Shown here: positions 7,543 through 17,100 of the stretch, piece by piece
Position numbering within the stretch: the first letter of the stretch is position 1
Layout of the letters: every line of letters begins with the position of its first letter
NCBI GenBank assembly: GCA_947630345.1
Contig: CANRHF010000001.1
Span: 1 to 64,000, forward strand
Direction of reading: 5' to 3'
Origin: an uncultured Oscillospiraceae bacterium
GTDB lineage: Bacteria > Bacillota > Clostridia > Oscillospirales > Oscillospiraceae
Length of the DNA: 64,000 bases
The notes under the pieces: generated by a model
What the model saw: only the letters and a program-made list of their open reading frames with translations
The model's database searches: none
What the model was told of the DNA's origin: nothing
Translations under genes and position numbers: made by a program

Positions 7543-7845
7543 TCAAAGCTCCTCATGGGCGGCCTGGTTTAAGTACTTTTCCATTTTGTTAAGAGCATCC
7601 GTCACGGGGCCGTCGCAGCCCTGCTCCTTAAGCCCTTTGAGGCAGGCCATGACCCCGTAGCAGACCAGGGCCTGTTCCTTGCGGGAGGAGGCAATATCTT
7701 TGCGGATGGCGGCGATCTCCTTGTCCTGTTCTCGCTGGCGGATGACAAATTGAAAGCAGCAGAATAGCAATCCGATGATCGCCCCCAGAGCGGAGAGAAT
7801 TGCCGAGAGCCTTACAATGGCATCCAAAAATGCGTTAATATCCAT
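7543..7845 (-). CDS. one-helix membrane protein with coiled coil, 100 aa
   Basis: GGAGGG precedes the ATG. One membrane helix (about residues 9-33) is followed by a charged coiled-coil segment (RQREQDKEIAAIRKDIASS). The second half contains three Cys. Such proteins with an N-terminal anchor and a cytoplasmic coil are frequent upstream of holins in Firmicute phages; the role, perhaps in regulating lysis, is not established here. Confidence 0.65.
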   Translation of the reverse strand: MDINAFLDAIVRLSAILSALGAIIGLLFCCFQFVIRQREQDKEIAAIRKDIASSRKEQALVCYGVMACLKGLKEQGCDGPVTDALNKMEKYLNQAAHEEL

Positions 7846-7856
7846 GGCGGCCCTCC

Positions 7857-8216
7857 CTAATGCTCGAAAGCAATAATGCGATGCTGAAACAGGCCAGTAT
7901 CGATGGATGTCGCATAGGTGATGTCGGTAATCGACCAGGTGAATGTCCCGCCATCCTGCGTAATGGTACCGGTATCCGCATATGGCTGGCCAGCATGTGG
8001 CATACCTGCTACGATCATCGAGACGATGTCGGTATATCCTGTTCCTGGTTTCAAAGCCACGACCAGATCCACATTCGACCGGGTGCAGGTGACAGTAATT
8101 GTACAGCTAATGATAGCGCTAGATCCATTCCTCTGGTAGGTAATGTAGCACGATACATAGTCAGGATCTAGCTTTACGGTCGCCTTTCCGCCCTGCAGGA
8201 CTGCGTTATGGATCAT
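7857..8216 (-). CDS. hypothetical tail-region protein, 119 aa
   Basis: A Thr/Ile/Val-rich, probably all-beta protein without signal peptide or membrane segment (for example ISCTITVTCTRSNVDLVV). It lies between the tail fibre gene and the lysis module, where small receptor-binding or fibre-tip proteins are commonly encoded. I do not recognise a family. Confidence 0.6.
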   Translation of the reverse strand: MIHNAVLQGGKATVKLDPDYVSCYITYQRNGSSAIISCTITVTCTRSNVDLVVALKPGTGYTDIVSMIVAGMPHAGQPYADTGTITQDGGTFTWSITDITYATSIDTGLFQHRIIAFEH

Positions 8217-8278
8217 ACGGTACCACCTCTAATATGATTACTTTCATGCTTTTGCCTCCTTTGATCTTGATGGTTTGT

Positions 8279-9733
8279 TTAAAACGGAAGGACGGCTACA
8301 TACACCGTCAGGGCAGCTGTGGGCACCGTTTCGGCGGTGAAGGTCAGGCTGTTGTCCCCCTGGGCAGTGGCCTGGATCCCCGCCGCCTGATACGCCGCCC
8401 GGCTGGCCAGGGCCGGCGTCGGGATAATAAGCTGGTCGGTCTCCGTGGCGGATACGCCGGTGACCGTGACGGTCTGGGTCTTGCCAATCCATCCCTCCAC
8501 GGTCAGGGTGACGGTGCGATAGCCGGGGGACGACGTCAAAATCGGTAGTGTTTTCCATACGCTCCAACTTCCCGCGGTCTTGCTGCGAACTTTGCATTGC
8601 GGTGTTGCTGTATCATTGCCAAACGCCATTTGAAAACCATAGCCATTTCCCGCATCGATATTTAATAATATAAAAGAATGAAAAGGTTTATTTTCCGGTA
8701 AATCGGCTGTATATGGTATAAAAAAGAAACCGCTATGTAAAGTATTATAGTTTTGGGTGCTTTCAACATTTATTGCAGTCGCGTTTGTAGCTGTGTCGGC
8801 CGTCAGGGCGTGATTTGCTTGCGTCGCTGTTGCAGCGTTTCCACCAAACCAACTTTTGGCTGCGTCTCGATTTAAAGTGAGAGGAACGCCTTCTACCTGA
8901 TATCCATCAGGGATGACGGACATAATTCGGAGATTGCCATCAAAGGCATCGAACTCCCAAAAATTTGGAAGGACTTCCGGCGGGAAAATATCGAAATTTC
9001 CACCTTCATTATTTGTAAAAAGAGAAATACCTCTTCCTACGTTTAAAAAATTTGATAAAACACCGCCGGTAAGTGGCAGAGCTCCAATGGCTTCAGGGGT
9101 AATCTGAACAGCCCCAGTGCCGCCGTTGACACTGGTGACGCCGGAACGTTCATCAATTTCTTCTTTCGTATAGGTCCCGATGCTTTCTGGAGTAATCCCT
9201 TTAAGCAGCTCCGGGTGCGCCTCCGGGTCGGCGTTGTGACGGGCCATTGCCATATCCAGATCCTTTAGCTTCGCAGTGCCAGCAGGGTCTACAACGATAT
9301 CGATGTGTAGTTTGTTGTCCAGCGCAATGACGCAATACATCTCCAGTTCCCATCCAGGGGCGTCCTCCTCCGATGGGACGTTGATGCCAACATCATCCTG
9401 CATAACCACAAATGACTGCTCTTGATAACCGCCCGGTACGGCGAGCTCATCCAAAGCAGCCATGACCAGCACCTGGTGCAGTTGATAAGATTCCCCCAGC
9501 CCAGAATTCGATAGCTGGATACGAATGCGCTTGTAGGTATCTGCATCCTCCAAAGATACGAGCCGGCCTTTCTGCTTTTGGTCTTGGAGCTCTGTTATCT
9601 TTTCGAGTTCAGATACATCTGTCATCCCACTGCCAGTACAAACACTGGTAACCGTCATTTTACGGCCGATCAGTTGCTCATTCAGCATATCGACGCCCGA
9701 AAGTGTAACGATTGAATTTTCAAATCTTCCCAT
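8279..9733 (-). CDS. tail fibre protein
   Basis: A 484-residue protein. The N-terminal 160 residues resemble the baseplate-attachment part of P2-type tail fibres in contractile phages (polar, beta-rich, with DDVGINVPSEEDAPGWELEMY). Residues about 165-215 have the HNADPEAHP and GAVQITPEAIGALPLTGG segments typical of fibre shafts. The distal half is Ser/Thr/Asn-rich beta sequence (GNAATATQANHALTADTAT). It follows gpI directly with a 14-base overlap, as gpH follows gpI in P2. It likely mediates binding to the cell surface. Confidence 0.85.
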   Translation of the reverse strand: MGRFENSIVTLSGVDMLNEQLIGRKMTVTSVCTGSGMTDVSELEKITELQDQKQKGRLVSLEDADTYKRIRIQLSNSGLGESYQLHQVLVMAALDELAVPGGYQEQSFVVMQDDVGINVPSEEDAPGWELEMYCVIALDNKLHIDIVVDPAGTAKLKDLDMAMARHNADPEAHPELLKGITPESIGTYTKEEIDERSGVTSVNGGTGAVQITPEAIGALPLTGGVLSNFLNVGRGISLFTNNEGGNFDIFPPEVLPNFWEFDAFDGNLRIMSVIPDGYQVEGVPLTLNRDAAKSWFGGNAATATQANHALTADTATNATAINVESTQNYNTLHSGFFFIPYTADLPENKPFHSFILLNIDAGNGYGFQMAFGNDTATPQCKVRSKTAGSWSVWKTLPILTSSPGYRTVTLTVEGWIGKTQTVTVTGVSATETDQLIIPTPALASRAAYQAAGIQATAQGDNSLTFTAETVPTAALTVYVAVLPF

Positions 9734-10433
9734 TATTTAACCCCCCTTTTGTCTGCACGCGTACTGTTACAGTCTCCATAGTCCAGAAAAACCTTACTCC
9801 AACATGGTCAAGAGCCGTTCCATGGATACCCAGCCATTTCGGTTTTGGGACATAGACGGTATAGGTTTCACATTCGCCAATATAGGTAACACCGGCATGG
9901 ATATGGGTCTCTGTTTCGGCATGAGCATAATATCGGATGCCGTCCAAGTGAGACCGCAAGTTTTTGTAATAGTTCAGTCGTGCAAGCAGTCTCACCCTCT
10001 TCTTCGCAGTTATAGCCTCGTTGGTAGTGTCAATCGTCAGTCGGAAATGATATGGCTTGCCGTCATAATCAAACCATTCTTGCACCGTGGAATCGGGATA
10101 AACAGAGGAAATAGCCCTTTGCACTGCTGCCTTCGTCCCGAGAATCCTATGGACATACCAGCTTTCTTCGAGCGTTCGCCGCTTTTGAGCGAGATTGTAA
10201 TCCGGGTCCCACCAGTCCACCTTGAAATCATAGGCCAGAATATCCAGCAGCTCTTCCGGTAAGGAGCTGATGCGGGAATAAATCAAAAGCGCCCGGATCT
10301 CTTCCGGACGCTCAGCCAGTATTCTCGCTACCGCTGCTGCAAGTGCAGCCATATTGTCATCTGCTGCAAGTACAGCGGGTAATGTTGCTAGGAGATTTGG
10401 CACTGTGATGGCATGATTATCACTCATCTTCAT
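9720..10433 (-). CDS. I: tail protein I (P2 gpI-like)
   Basis: A 237-residue baseplate protein. The segment ILAYDFKVDWWDPDYNLAQKR (shown here only in part: LDILAYDFKVDWWDPDY) and the following RTLEESWYVHRILGTKAAV are characteristic of the P2 gpI family. The start overlaps the end of gpJ by 14 bases. It builds the baseplate wedge together with gpJ and gpW and connects to the tail fibre encoded next. Confidence 0.9.
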   Translation of the reverse strand: MKMSDNHAITVPNLLATLPAVLAADDNMAALAAAVARILAERPEEIRALLIYSRISSLPEELLDILAYDFKVDWWDPDYNLAQKRRTLEESWYVHRILGTKAAVQRAISSVYPDSTVQEWFDYDGKPYHFRLTIDTTNEAITAKKRVRLLARLNYYKNLRSHLDGIRYYAHAETETHIHAGVTYIGECETYTVYVPKPKWLGIHGTALDHVGVRFFWTMETVTVRVQTKGGLNNGKI

Positions 10434-11586
10434 ACCCCCCTACTATGATCGTCTTCGTGCCAAGTTTGGCAACCTGGGGGATTGTTTGAGATATCTCGTA
10501 GACCTTTTCAGGGTCCAGTTTTCCATCCTGCAATGCCATAAAGATTGGCTTTCTCAATTCTATACGCTTTACCCCAGTTTTCATGATCCGACCGTAAAGC
10601 TCCGATGGATTGATGTCCCGGCCAAGCCTGCCAGACTGCCATGCAATATAACCGTTGACGGCATCTTCTACGGCCTCGTGGATGGCAGTAGAACTGATAG
10701 TCGTATTATTGGGCACGTAATAGGTAAAGTCGATATCATATGTCACAACACCAGGGTCAGCCATCTGCACATGATCGGTAAAAGGCCGTACCTCATCACC
10801 ATTACAAGCGGCAAAGACAGCCTTTTTCAGCTCCTCGCCGGCAATCGTGCCATCTTTGGTCAGGACATAGATATATACCTCTCCCGGTATAGGCGAATTG
10901 GGAACAACGTCCAAAATCTCCGTGGACACCCGTTTGGCCCAATAGATATAGCTGCCAACTGCACCTGCCGTACTGTGTGCGTCCATGCTTGCGCGCATCA
11001 ACTCGTAGAATTCTTCATCAGTAGCGGCATCGGAGCCACCGTCACTTTCCGTGATATTTTCGCAGGACAGATAGTAGTCGAATACATCTACAATCGTATT
11101 GATTTGTCCGGCAGTATATCCGTTCCCTGCAAGGCCAGGGGTCTGGCAGTAGACTGTGAGATCAATGTAGGTCATCCCAGCAGGAATATAAGCATCTTCT
11201 CTGGTTTCCCACACAAGCGCCCTGCTGGCATCCGTGACGCGTGTTCCAGCCGGCACAAGGATTGCAGATTCTTGCGCTTCCGAAATAACGAATCGAACCG
11301 TACAGGCAGCACTTGTAGCCGTGGGCCGCTCCATCACATAAAAAAGCTCCCCAAGAGCATCCAGGTTTGCGCCCTCTGCTCTGCTGGGAATATTTTGATT
11401 GCCGGTATAGTTGTTGTCAATGCGTTCCAGCAGGATGGTATATGCTACCCATGCGATAAATAATCGTTCTGGGCTTCCGGGATGTACGCTGACGCCGGTA
11501 ATCTTTTCATATGCGGAGATCAGTTTTGCCTCTAACTGCTCTGTATCGGTGCTGACAAATTGGTAATCCGGATTCCTACTGCTCAA
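10420..11586 (-). CDS. J: baseplate assembly protein J
   Basis: TTG at 11586 is preferred: GGAGGTGG lies 6 bases upstream and it overlaps the gpW stop codon, whereas the longer ATG form at 11610 reads well into gpW without a ribosome site. The 388-residue product carries the Baseplate_J fold (GSPERLFIAWVAYTILLERID; ...GLAGNGYTAGQIN; AGAVGSYIYWAK). In P2-type tails gpJ forms the wedge around the hub with gpW and gpI. Order V-W-J-I is conserved here. Confidence 0.92.
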   Translation of the reverse strand: MSSRNPDYQFVSTDTEQLEAKLISAYEKITGVSVHPGSPERLFIAWVAYTILLERIDNNYTGNQNIPSRAEGANLDALGELFYVMERPTATSAACTVRFVISEAQESAILVPAGTRVTDASRALVWETREDAYIPAGMTYIDLTVYCQTPGLAGNGYTAGQINTIVDVFDYYLSCENITESDGGSDAATDEEFYELMRASMDAHSTAGAVGSYIYWAKRVSTEILDVVPNSPIPGEVYIYVLTKDGTIAGEELKKAVFAACNGDEVRPFTDHVQMADPGVVTYDIDFTYYVPNNTTISSTAIHEAVEDAVNGYIAWQSGRLGRDINPSELYGRIMKTGVKRIELRKPIFMALQDGKLDPEKVYEISQTIPQVAKLGTKTIIVGGYEDE

Positions 11587-11896
11587 CGATTTCCACCTCC
11601 ACCGTAACATTTAATACACCTGGGGCTGTTGGGTCCTCCTGAAATGTGATGTTGACAACTTGCGCTCTTGGCTCAAATCGTTCGATCGCTTCTCTCACAT
11701 CGACGTAGAGCATTGTTTTAGCAACAGGAATGGGCTTATCCACGAATCTATGATCAGTACCGAAACTGCGATACAGTGGAACCGTTCCCTGCTTTGTAGC
11801 CAAAATAATAGCAATATTTTGGAGCACCGAAACGACGGTATCAGATTCGTTTAATCGGATCTTCGTCAAGTCCGCCGCACTCACCTTATAACTCAT
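11576..11896 (-). CDS. W: baseplate protein W (GPW/gp25 family)
   Basis: A 106-residue gp25-like wedge protein. RLNESDTVVSVLQNIAIILATK and the downstream TVPLYRSFGTDHRFVDKP segment (quoted in part) are family hallmarks, as is the conserved ...REAIERFEPRAQV. T4 gp25 homologues join the sheath to the baseplate. It sits between gpU-like and gpJ genes, with an 11-base overlap into gpJ if the TTG start is used. Confidence 0.92.
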   Translation of the reverse strand: MSYKVSAADLTKIRLNESDTVVSVLQNIAIILATKQGTVPLYRSFGTDHRFVDKPIPVAKTMLYVDVREAIERFEPRAQVVNITFQEDPTAPGVLNVTVEVEIVEQ

Positions 11897-11911
11897 GGAA
11901 ACACCTCTAAA

Positions 11912-12307
11912 TCATCGGTACTCTGTCAGGCTTACGGATACCGTCGCACTTGTGACATCACCATCACGGTCATAGTTCTGCATCTTAACTTTGCAATCAG
12001 TTATGACCCAACGATAACTGACATAGATGCTATTGCCAATGACAAATGGCACAGCAACACCACTCCTCACATATCCTTCAAGTATGGCGATCTCAGATCT
12101 TGGATTCACCCCCAAATATGCTGACAACTCAATATCAAAGGTAATGCGTGCTGGGTCTGCGCCAGTATATTCGACTTGGGCCGTTGTTCCATGGAGCTGA
12201 TGCGTACTGTACCGCGCAGAAACAGAAAGGCTCATATTCCTGATTGTCCTGACGGTATTTGCAGACACTTCAAATACAACACTGCCCAAACATCCAATTT
12301 TTGCCAT
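11912..12307 (-). CDS. U: tail protein U (P2 gpU-like)
   Basis: A 131-residue protein with the P2 gpU pattern: an N-terminal strand (GCLGSVVFEVS), then SARYSTHQLHGTTAQVEYTG with the conserved H and G residues, and DPARITFDIELSAYLGVNP. In P2, gpU is a tail-completion/baseplate-associated protein. Here the gene sits between gpV- and gpW-like genes rather than beside gpD and gpX, a variation seen in Firmicute P2-like tails. Confidence 0.75.
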   Translation of the reverse strand: MAKIGCLGSVVFEVSANTVRTIRNMSLSVSARYSTHQLHGTTAQVEYTGADPARITFDIELSAYLGVNPRSEIAILEGYVRSGVAVPFVIGNSIYVSYRWVITDCKVKMQNYDRDGDVTSATVSVSLTEYR

Positions 12308-12615
12308 TACCCAAGACCCCCCAGCACGAATCCATCAGCATTAAACACCGGCAGATACAGCACAAGTACAGTGTCATTGACATGCGGCATCCAAGGCTTT
12401 ATTATCAGGTTGTGCTTGTGACTGCCAACGGTTGCATCCAGCTCCGTACACTGCGGTACATCGTAGTCTGGGATATAAGGCTGATTTGATAGGACTTTCA
12501 AATAACCTGATGTGATCCCGGTATCCTGGAATTTTACGCGGGCAGTGCGCTCATCCAGATTTATAGCTGTGACGGTCCCTACTCTTACCAGGTTTTCCAA
12601 AACTTTATCAGTCAC
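12307..12615 (-). CDS. baseplate spike-like protein (gpV/gp5 N-domain)
   Basis: GTG at 12615 has GGAGGGG 7 bases upstream and starts one base after the gpD-like stop codon; the longer ATG form overlapping gpD is less likely. The 102-residue product has an OB-like beta domain (VRVGTVTAINLDERTARVKF; ...VNDTVLVLYLPV; DGFVLGGLG) as in the base of the phage spike. It is shorter than P2 gpV and lacks the long spike tail, so it may be a spike base or hub adaptor. Confidence 0.75.
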   Translation of the reverse strand: MTDKVLENLVRVGTVTAINLDERTARVKFQDTGITSGYLKVLSNQPYIPDYDVPQCTELDATVGSHKHNLIIKPWMPHVNDTVLVLYLPVFNADGFVLGGLG

Positions 12616-12616
12616 T

Positions 12617-13954
12617 TTAGTACCCCTCCAAAACCCTGCGAAGATTGATCTGGGTTGTGTAGCCGCCTGACCCATCGACGGTATGTGTTGCTTGCTTCAC
12701 GATATATTTCCCATTCCAACCTCCCCAGCCGATCAGCCGAACAGTAACACCTGATACAACATTTGGATTCCCGGGAATTGTAAAAGATGCAGATCTCGAA
12801 AACTTATTGTGAAGGCGTAGCATCTTAGACGCAAGCTGCTTTGCCTCATCGGCATCTGACACTTTCGCAGTGACTTCCAGCTGTTGATTATTCTTTGCGC
12901 TGGCATTGTAGTCCTCTACTTTTGCAATCCCTTCAATGCAATTACCTGATTTGGGATCTACATAGCTTACACGGCAGGAAGAATACAGAGAGTCAGCAGA
13001 TCCTACATCCAACTTATATTTGGTATAACCTCCCCCACCATGTAATATGGTCAATACTTCCGAGCGAGCTTCATACGTTGCTTGATCGAACAGGACCAAA
13101 ATGTTATTCGTTGCCTTTAAGGATATACCAGCTTCATGGCAAAGCGACGATAAAAACGATATGTCGCTCGTCTTATATTGCTCTACCCTGGCATAGTACG
13201 GATCATTTTCAGACTCATACAGGCACGCCATTCCGTTGGTCGAAGCTATTTCATTCGCTATCCCAGAAAGGCAATATGCTTCCCATGCTTTTGATTTCTC
13301 GGTTTGCCGGATCTTGGACGTATAGGGGAGAGATGTGGCCTTAATATTCACGACTGCAGGAGGTCCAGAAGCATTCACCGTGTCCAGTTCAAATTGGCCA
13401 CAATCCAGCACCTCACTTCTGCCGTTGCCTTCCCAGTTGAGCCTGGAAATGACACATTGTATTTTAAGGACCGTACTGGGTCCATGGCCGCTTTGCTGAG
13501 ATGATCTTTCACCTTCGAGCGGTTGGATATAATCCGCACTGACGTAGGCCGTTTTCCCCCCATAGTTGATGGTCGCCCAGCCGCCGGATATGCTGATGAC
13601 GTCTATTGTTGTTCCACATACAAGCGCGCCATATTTCGCATAATTGGTGCCTGGCCCAGAGCGAACATTTAACCCGATGGCGGGAGTCACCTTATATGTC
13701 TTGGTGGCAACCTCCTGCTGCTCTGTTGTCGCAGCAGCATCGATTGCATCGTTGAGCCACCTTTCCAGCCAAACCGAATCTCGATCCTGAATCTTAATTT
13801 GAAGATCATCAGCGGCATCTTCTTCGTTGTCTGTATAAGTGACCGAAAGAAGATAGGGTCGGATCGAATGTGTTATATCAGTCCCGTCGAAGTTGATATC
13901 TACATTCGCGCGGCGAGCTAATCCTTCCCCGCTCATCCAGTCACCTTCTTCCAT
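12617..13954 (-). CDS. D: late control D-like tail hub protein with inserted SH3 domain
   Basis: A 445-residue hub protein of the P2 gpD family (N-terminal ITHSIRPYLLSVTYTDNE; DISFLSSLCHEAGISLKA; C-terminal GGYTTQINLRR). Residues about 84-147 are a bacterial SH3 domain (IGLNVRSGPGTNYAKYG ... GGWATINYGGKTAYV), inserted after the first gpD segment. gpD/gp27-type proteins form the trimeric baseplate hub around the spike. The SH3 insertion could touch peptidoglycan during injection. An alternative start is the Met at residue 7. Confidence 0.88.
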   Translation of the reverse strand: MEEGDWMSGEGLARRANVDINFDGTDITHSIRPYLLSVTYTDNEEDAADDLQIKIQDRDSVWLERWLNDAIDAAATTEQQEVATKTYKVTPAIGLNVRSGPGTNYAKYGALVCGTTIDVISISGGWATINYGGKTAYVSADYIQPLEGERSSQQSGHGPSTVLKIQCVISRLNWEGNGRSEVLDCGQFELDTVNASGPPAVVNIKATSLPYTSKIRQTEKSKAWEAYCLSGIANEIASTNGMACLYESENDPYYARVEQYKTSDISFLSSLCHEAGISLKATNNILVLFDQATYEARSEVLTILHGGGGYTKYKLDVGSADSLYSSCRVSYVDPKSGNCIEGIAKVEDYNASAKNNQQLEVTAKVSDADEAKQLASKMLRLHNKFSRSASFTIPGNPNVVSGVTVRLIGWGGWNGKYIVKQATHTVDGSGGYTTQINLRRVLEGY

Positions 13955-14142
13955 GGCGGTACAGAATCGCTGACGTTTTCAACGGTATCTGGGAGCAACA
14001 ATTTGATTCCCGCTGGGAATGAATAGTTGTTCCGGTATCGCTGGTTCAGGTTGATTATCTTATCGGTGTAGGCTTCATCACCGAGTTGGGAGTACGCAAT
14101 GCTATCCCACATATCGCCCTGTCTAGTGATATACGTTCTCAT
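13933..14142 (-). CDS. X: tail protein X (LysM-like)
   Basis: A 69-residue protein with the P2 gpX signature: TRQGDMWDSIAYSQLGDEAY, then a short LysM-like fold ending in AGIKLLLPD. It lies between the tape measure and gpD-like genes with short overlaps on both sides. gpX is a conserved baseplate-associated component in contractile tails. Confidence 0.9.
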   Translation of the reverse strand: MRTYITRQGDMWDSIAYSQLGDEAYTDKIINLNQRYRNNYSFPAGIKLLLPDTVENVSDSVPPWKKVTG

Positions 14143-17100
14143 CGATATGCCGTCCTTTTTTCATCTGCGCCGATCTCTGCCATCCACTCTGCAAACTTTT
14201 GGTACAATTCTTGGTCATGCTCTTTGAGCAAGGCTTCCAGTTCTGCGGCGTTCTCAGTGCCAGTAATGTTATAAACAGGAGAAAATGTGACAACATAAGT
14301 TGACGCTTCACTAGCCGCTATCGGCTCGGCAGAGATTGCGTTGGTCATCGCTCCGTCAGTTGGAACTGCATCAACAGCGTATCCCGCAGTGTTAGCCATT
14401 ACAGCTTGTACTTCCGGCTCCTGATCCTCCGTGCCCTGGATGTAACCGGCCCAAGTCATTTCGGCTTTCTCACGCATGACGCGAGACGGACTGTGGATTT
14501 CCAGTTTCGCATCGATTGCGTTCATGGCAGCTTCGGCAATTTTGGCGTATGCCTCCTCGACTTGCGGCTGCATACCTATGGTGCCATCAATAAAGCCCTG
14601 AATGGTCGCCATTGCGCTTTCCGCAGCTTCTGCCCCGAAATCCATAGCATCGACATCTGCTGCAATTTGTTCTTGCAGGCGGTCCATTTCATCGGTAAAG
14701 TGGGTCGCCATTTCCGCCAGGCTGTCACTTACCGCGCCTTGCTCATCCTGCAATACCTGCCAGCTGGCGACCATTGCGGCCAAATCCTCGTCGCTAGCAC
14801 TGGCAAGGCCGGCGATGGCGTTCACGCTCTCGGCGGATCCGTCGGCAAAGCTGGCGATCATGTCGCTTAAGCCATCAATACCGCTGGCACGGTCCATCAA
14901 GCTTTGCAGATTTGCGTTGTAATCCTGCCAATATGTGACTTGGCTAGAAAGAGCTTCGTTTATGGTATCTGCGCTGGTTGCAACCACTTCTGCGGCGCTA
15001 TCCCACAGCTGATATTGTCCATTAACACTGTCAAATGCAGCGTCGTATGCCTCTGTATAGGCATTTGTAAGCTCCTCTACAGATGCGAATACACTATTTA
15101 CAGATTCCTGCAGTGCCTGCTGCTGTGCAATGGTGCTGTCAACGGTCTGCTCGCCTTCGCCCAACGCTGCAGTCAGCCGGTTGACGGCCTCTTCTGTTTC
15201 AGCGATTTCTGCCTCAGCCGCATTTACAGCTTCGGCATCAGCCTGGATCGCGGCTTCATATTCCGCTGCTTCCGCCTGAGCTGCATGGATTTCGACATCA
15301 TATTGTGCAATGGCATCGGAAAGTCTGTAATACTCTTCACTTTCCTCGCCCAAGCAGTTCAGGTAATTGTAGAACTGTGATCCAAGCTCTTTGTTGGCCT
15401 TTTCAGCATCCGCCCTTGCGCGAGCTTCAATTTCATGCATTCGGGCCTCTGCCGCAGCACGGGCATTGGCTGCATTTTCGCCTTTTACTTGAGCTTCCGT
15501 CAGCTTGACTTGGTTCTTTTCAGCTTCCAGCATTACATCCGCATGAGCGCGGTACATCTCCGTAAGCTGATCTAAATATGCTTGGGCCTTGGCATTCCGC
15601 ATCCACGCATCGGTATTCGCACGCAATGCCGCAGTCCCGCCTTCAATGTAGCCATTCTGTACATCGATAAGCCCCGAAAGTTCCGGAACAGTCTCACTAA
15701 TCAGTGTAAGAATGTTTCGGTATTTCAGTTGTTCTTCAGCAGACAGGCTTGTATAGTCGCCCATCTCATCTAGTTTATCGATATAATTATTTGCCACATT
15801 GGCAGCCGCAAGTGTCGATGCTACAGTGTCGTCATAGGCAGCAGATGCATCTTCCAGGGTCTTGTTCATTTCCGTGGCGGATGCCGTTAACTCTTCCAGC
15901 GACGGCCTCCCATCATCCGCAGCAGATGTCAATGCGACAATCCCCGCGGTTAATGCAGCAACGCCCGTAATTGCGCCAAGAATAATACCGACCCCTGGAA
16001 TGGAGGATGTGAAAAGCTGCATCAAAGGAATTACAACCTTTGTGATTGCCGCAAAGGCAGTTAGCGCTGCTACTGCCGAACCAAGAACCCCACCAAAAGT
16101 TACTACGGCTTTGACCAATGTCGGGTGAGCCTGCAAGAATTTATTAACCTCGGTCAGCACATCTGCACCAGCGCCATAAGCGTCTTGCATCGTTGGTGTG
16201 AACTGCTCTCCGACTGTTGTTTCTACAGCTTCCCATGCAGACTTCAACAGCGCAAGCTGGCCGTTCATATTGTTCATTTTGATCGCCGCCATTTTAGCCG
16301 CTTCGCCGGAACAATTATTGATACTTGCCGCCAAACTTGCGTAGTCTTCATCGGTGGCGTTTAAGATGGCAAGGAGACCCGTATAACCTCTCTCACCGGC
16401 CAAAACGGTCGCATTGCTTACCTTTTCCGCCTCCGTCATCTGGTTGAAATAGCCACGGAGATCATCGATTGTCTCGGAAAAACTGGCCATTGTGCCATCG
16501 GCTTTCACCGCTGAGTACTCTACTTCTCCAAATGCCGCACTTGTAAGCGTTACTCCGTCCAAAAGCCCGTCAAAAATATTCCGCAGCGCGGTACCTGCGC
16601 GGCTGCCCTTTGTGCCGGAGTTGGCCATAAGGCCAACAGCGATCGCAACATCATTGATGCTATATCCCAGGGCTCCCGCCACACTTGCGGAATTTTTGAA
16701 CGTCTCGCCCATGACAGCGACGGAAGTATTGGAGTTGGTAGCTGCTGCCGCAAGCACATCCGAAAAATGAGCAGTGTCGGCTGCTGTAAGGCCAAAGGCA
16801 GTTAGGTTGTCTGTGACAATATCGGACACCATTGCCAGATCTTCCCCGGAAGCGGCTGCAAGTTGTAGCACACCATCCATACCGCTGAGCATTTCGGCTG
16901 CATCCCAGCCTGCCATTGCCATATATCCCATAGCATCGGCTGACTCTTTGGCGGTAAATTTGGTGGTAGCGCCGAGTTCCTTTGCCTCGCTGCTCAGCGC
17001 ATTCATTTCTTCGGCAGTCGCTCCGGACAGTGCCTCCACATTGGACATGGACGCTTCAAAGTTTCCTGCGACCGTCACGCATTCCATGTAAGCACTGTAG

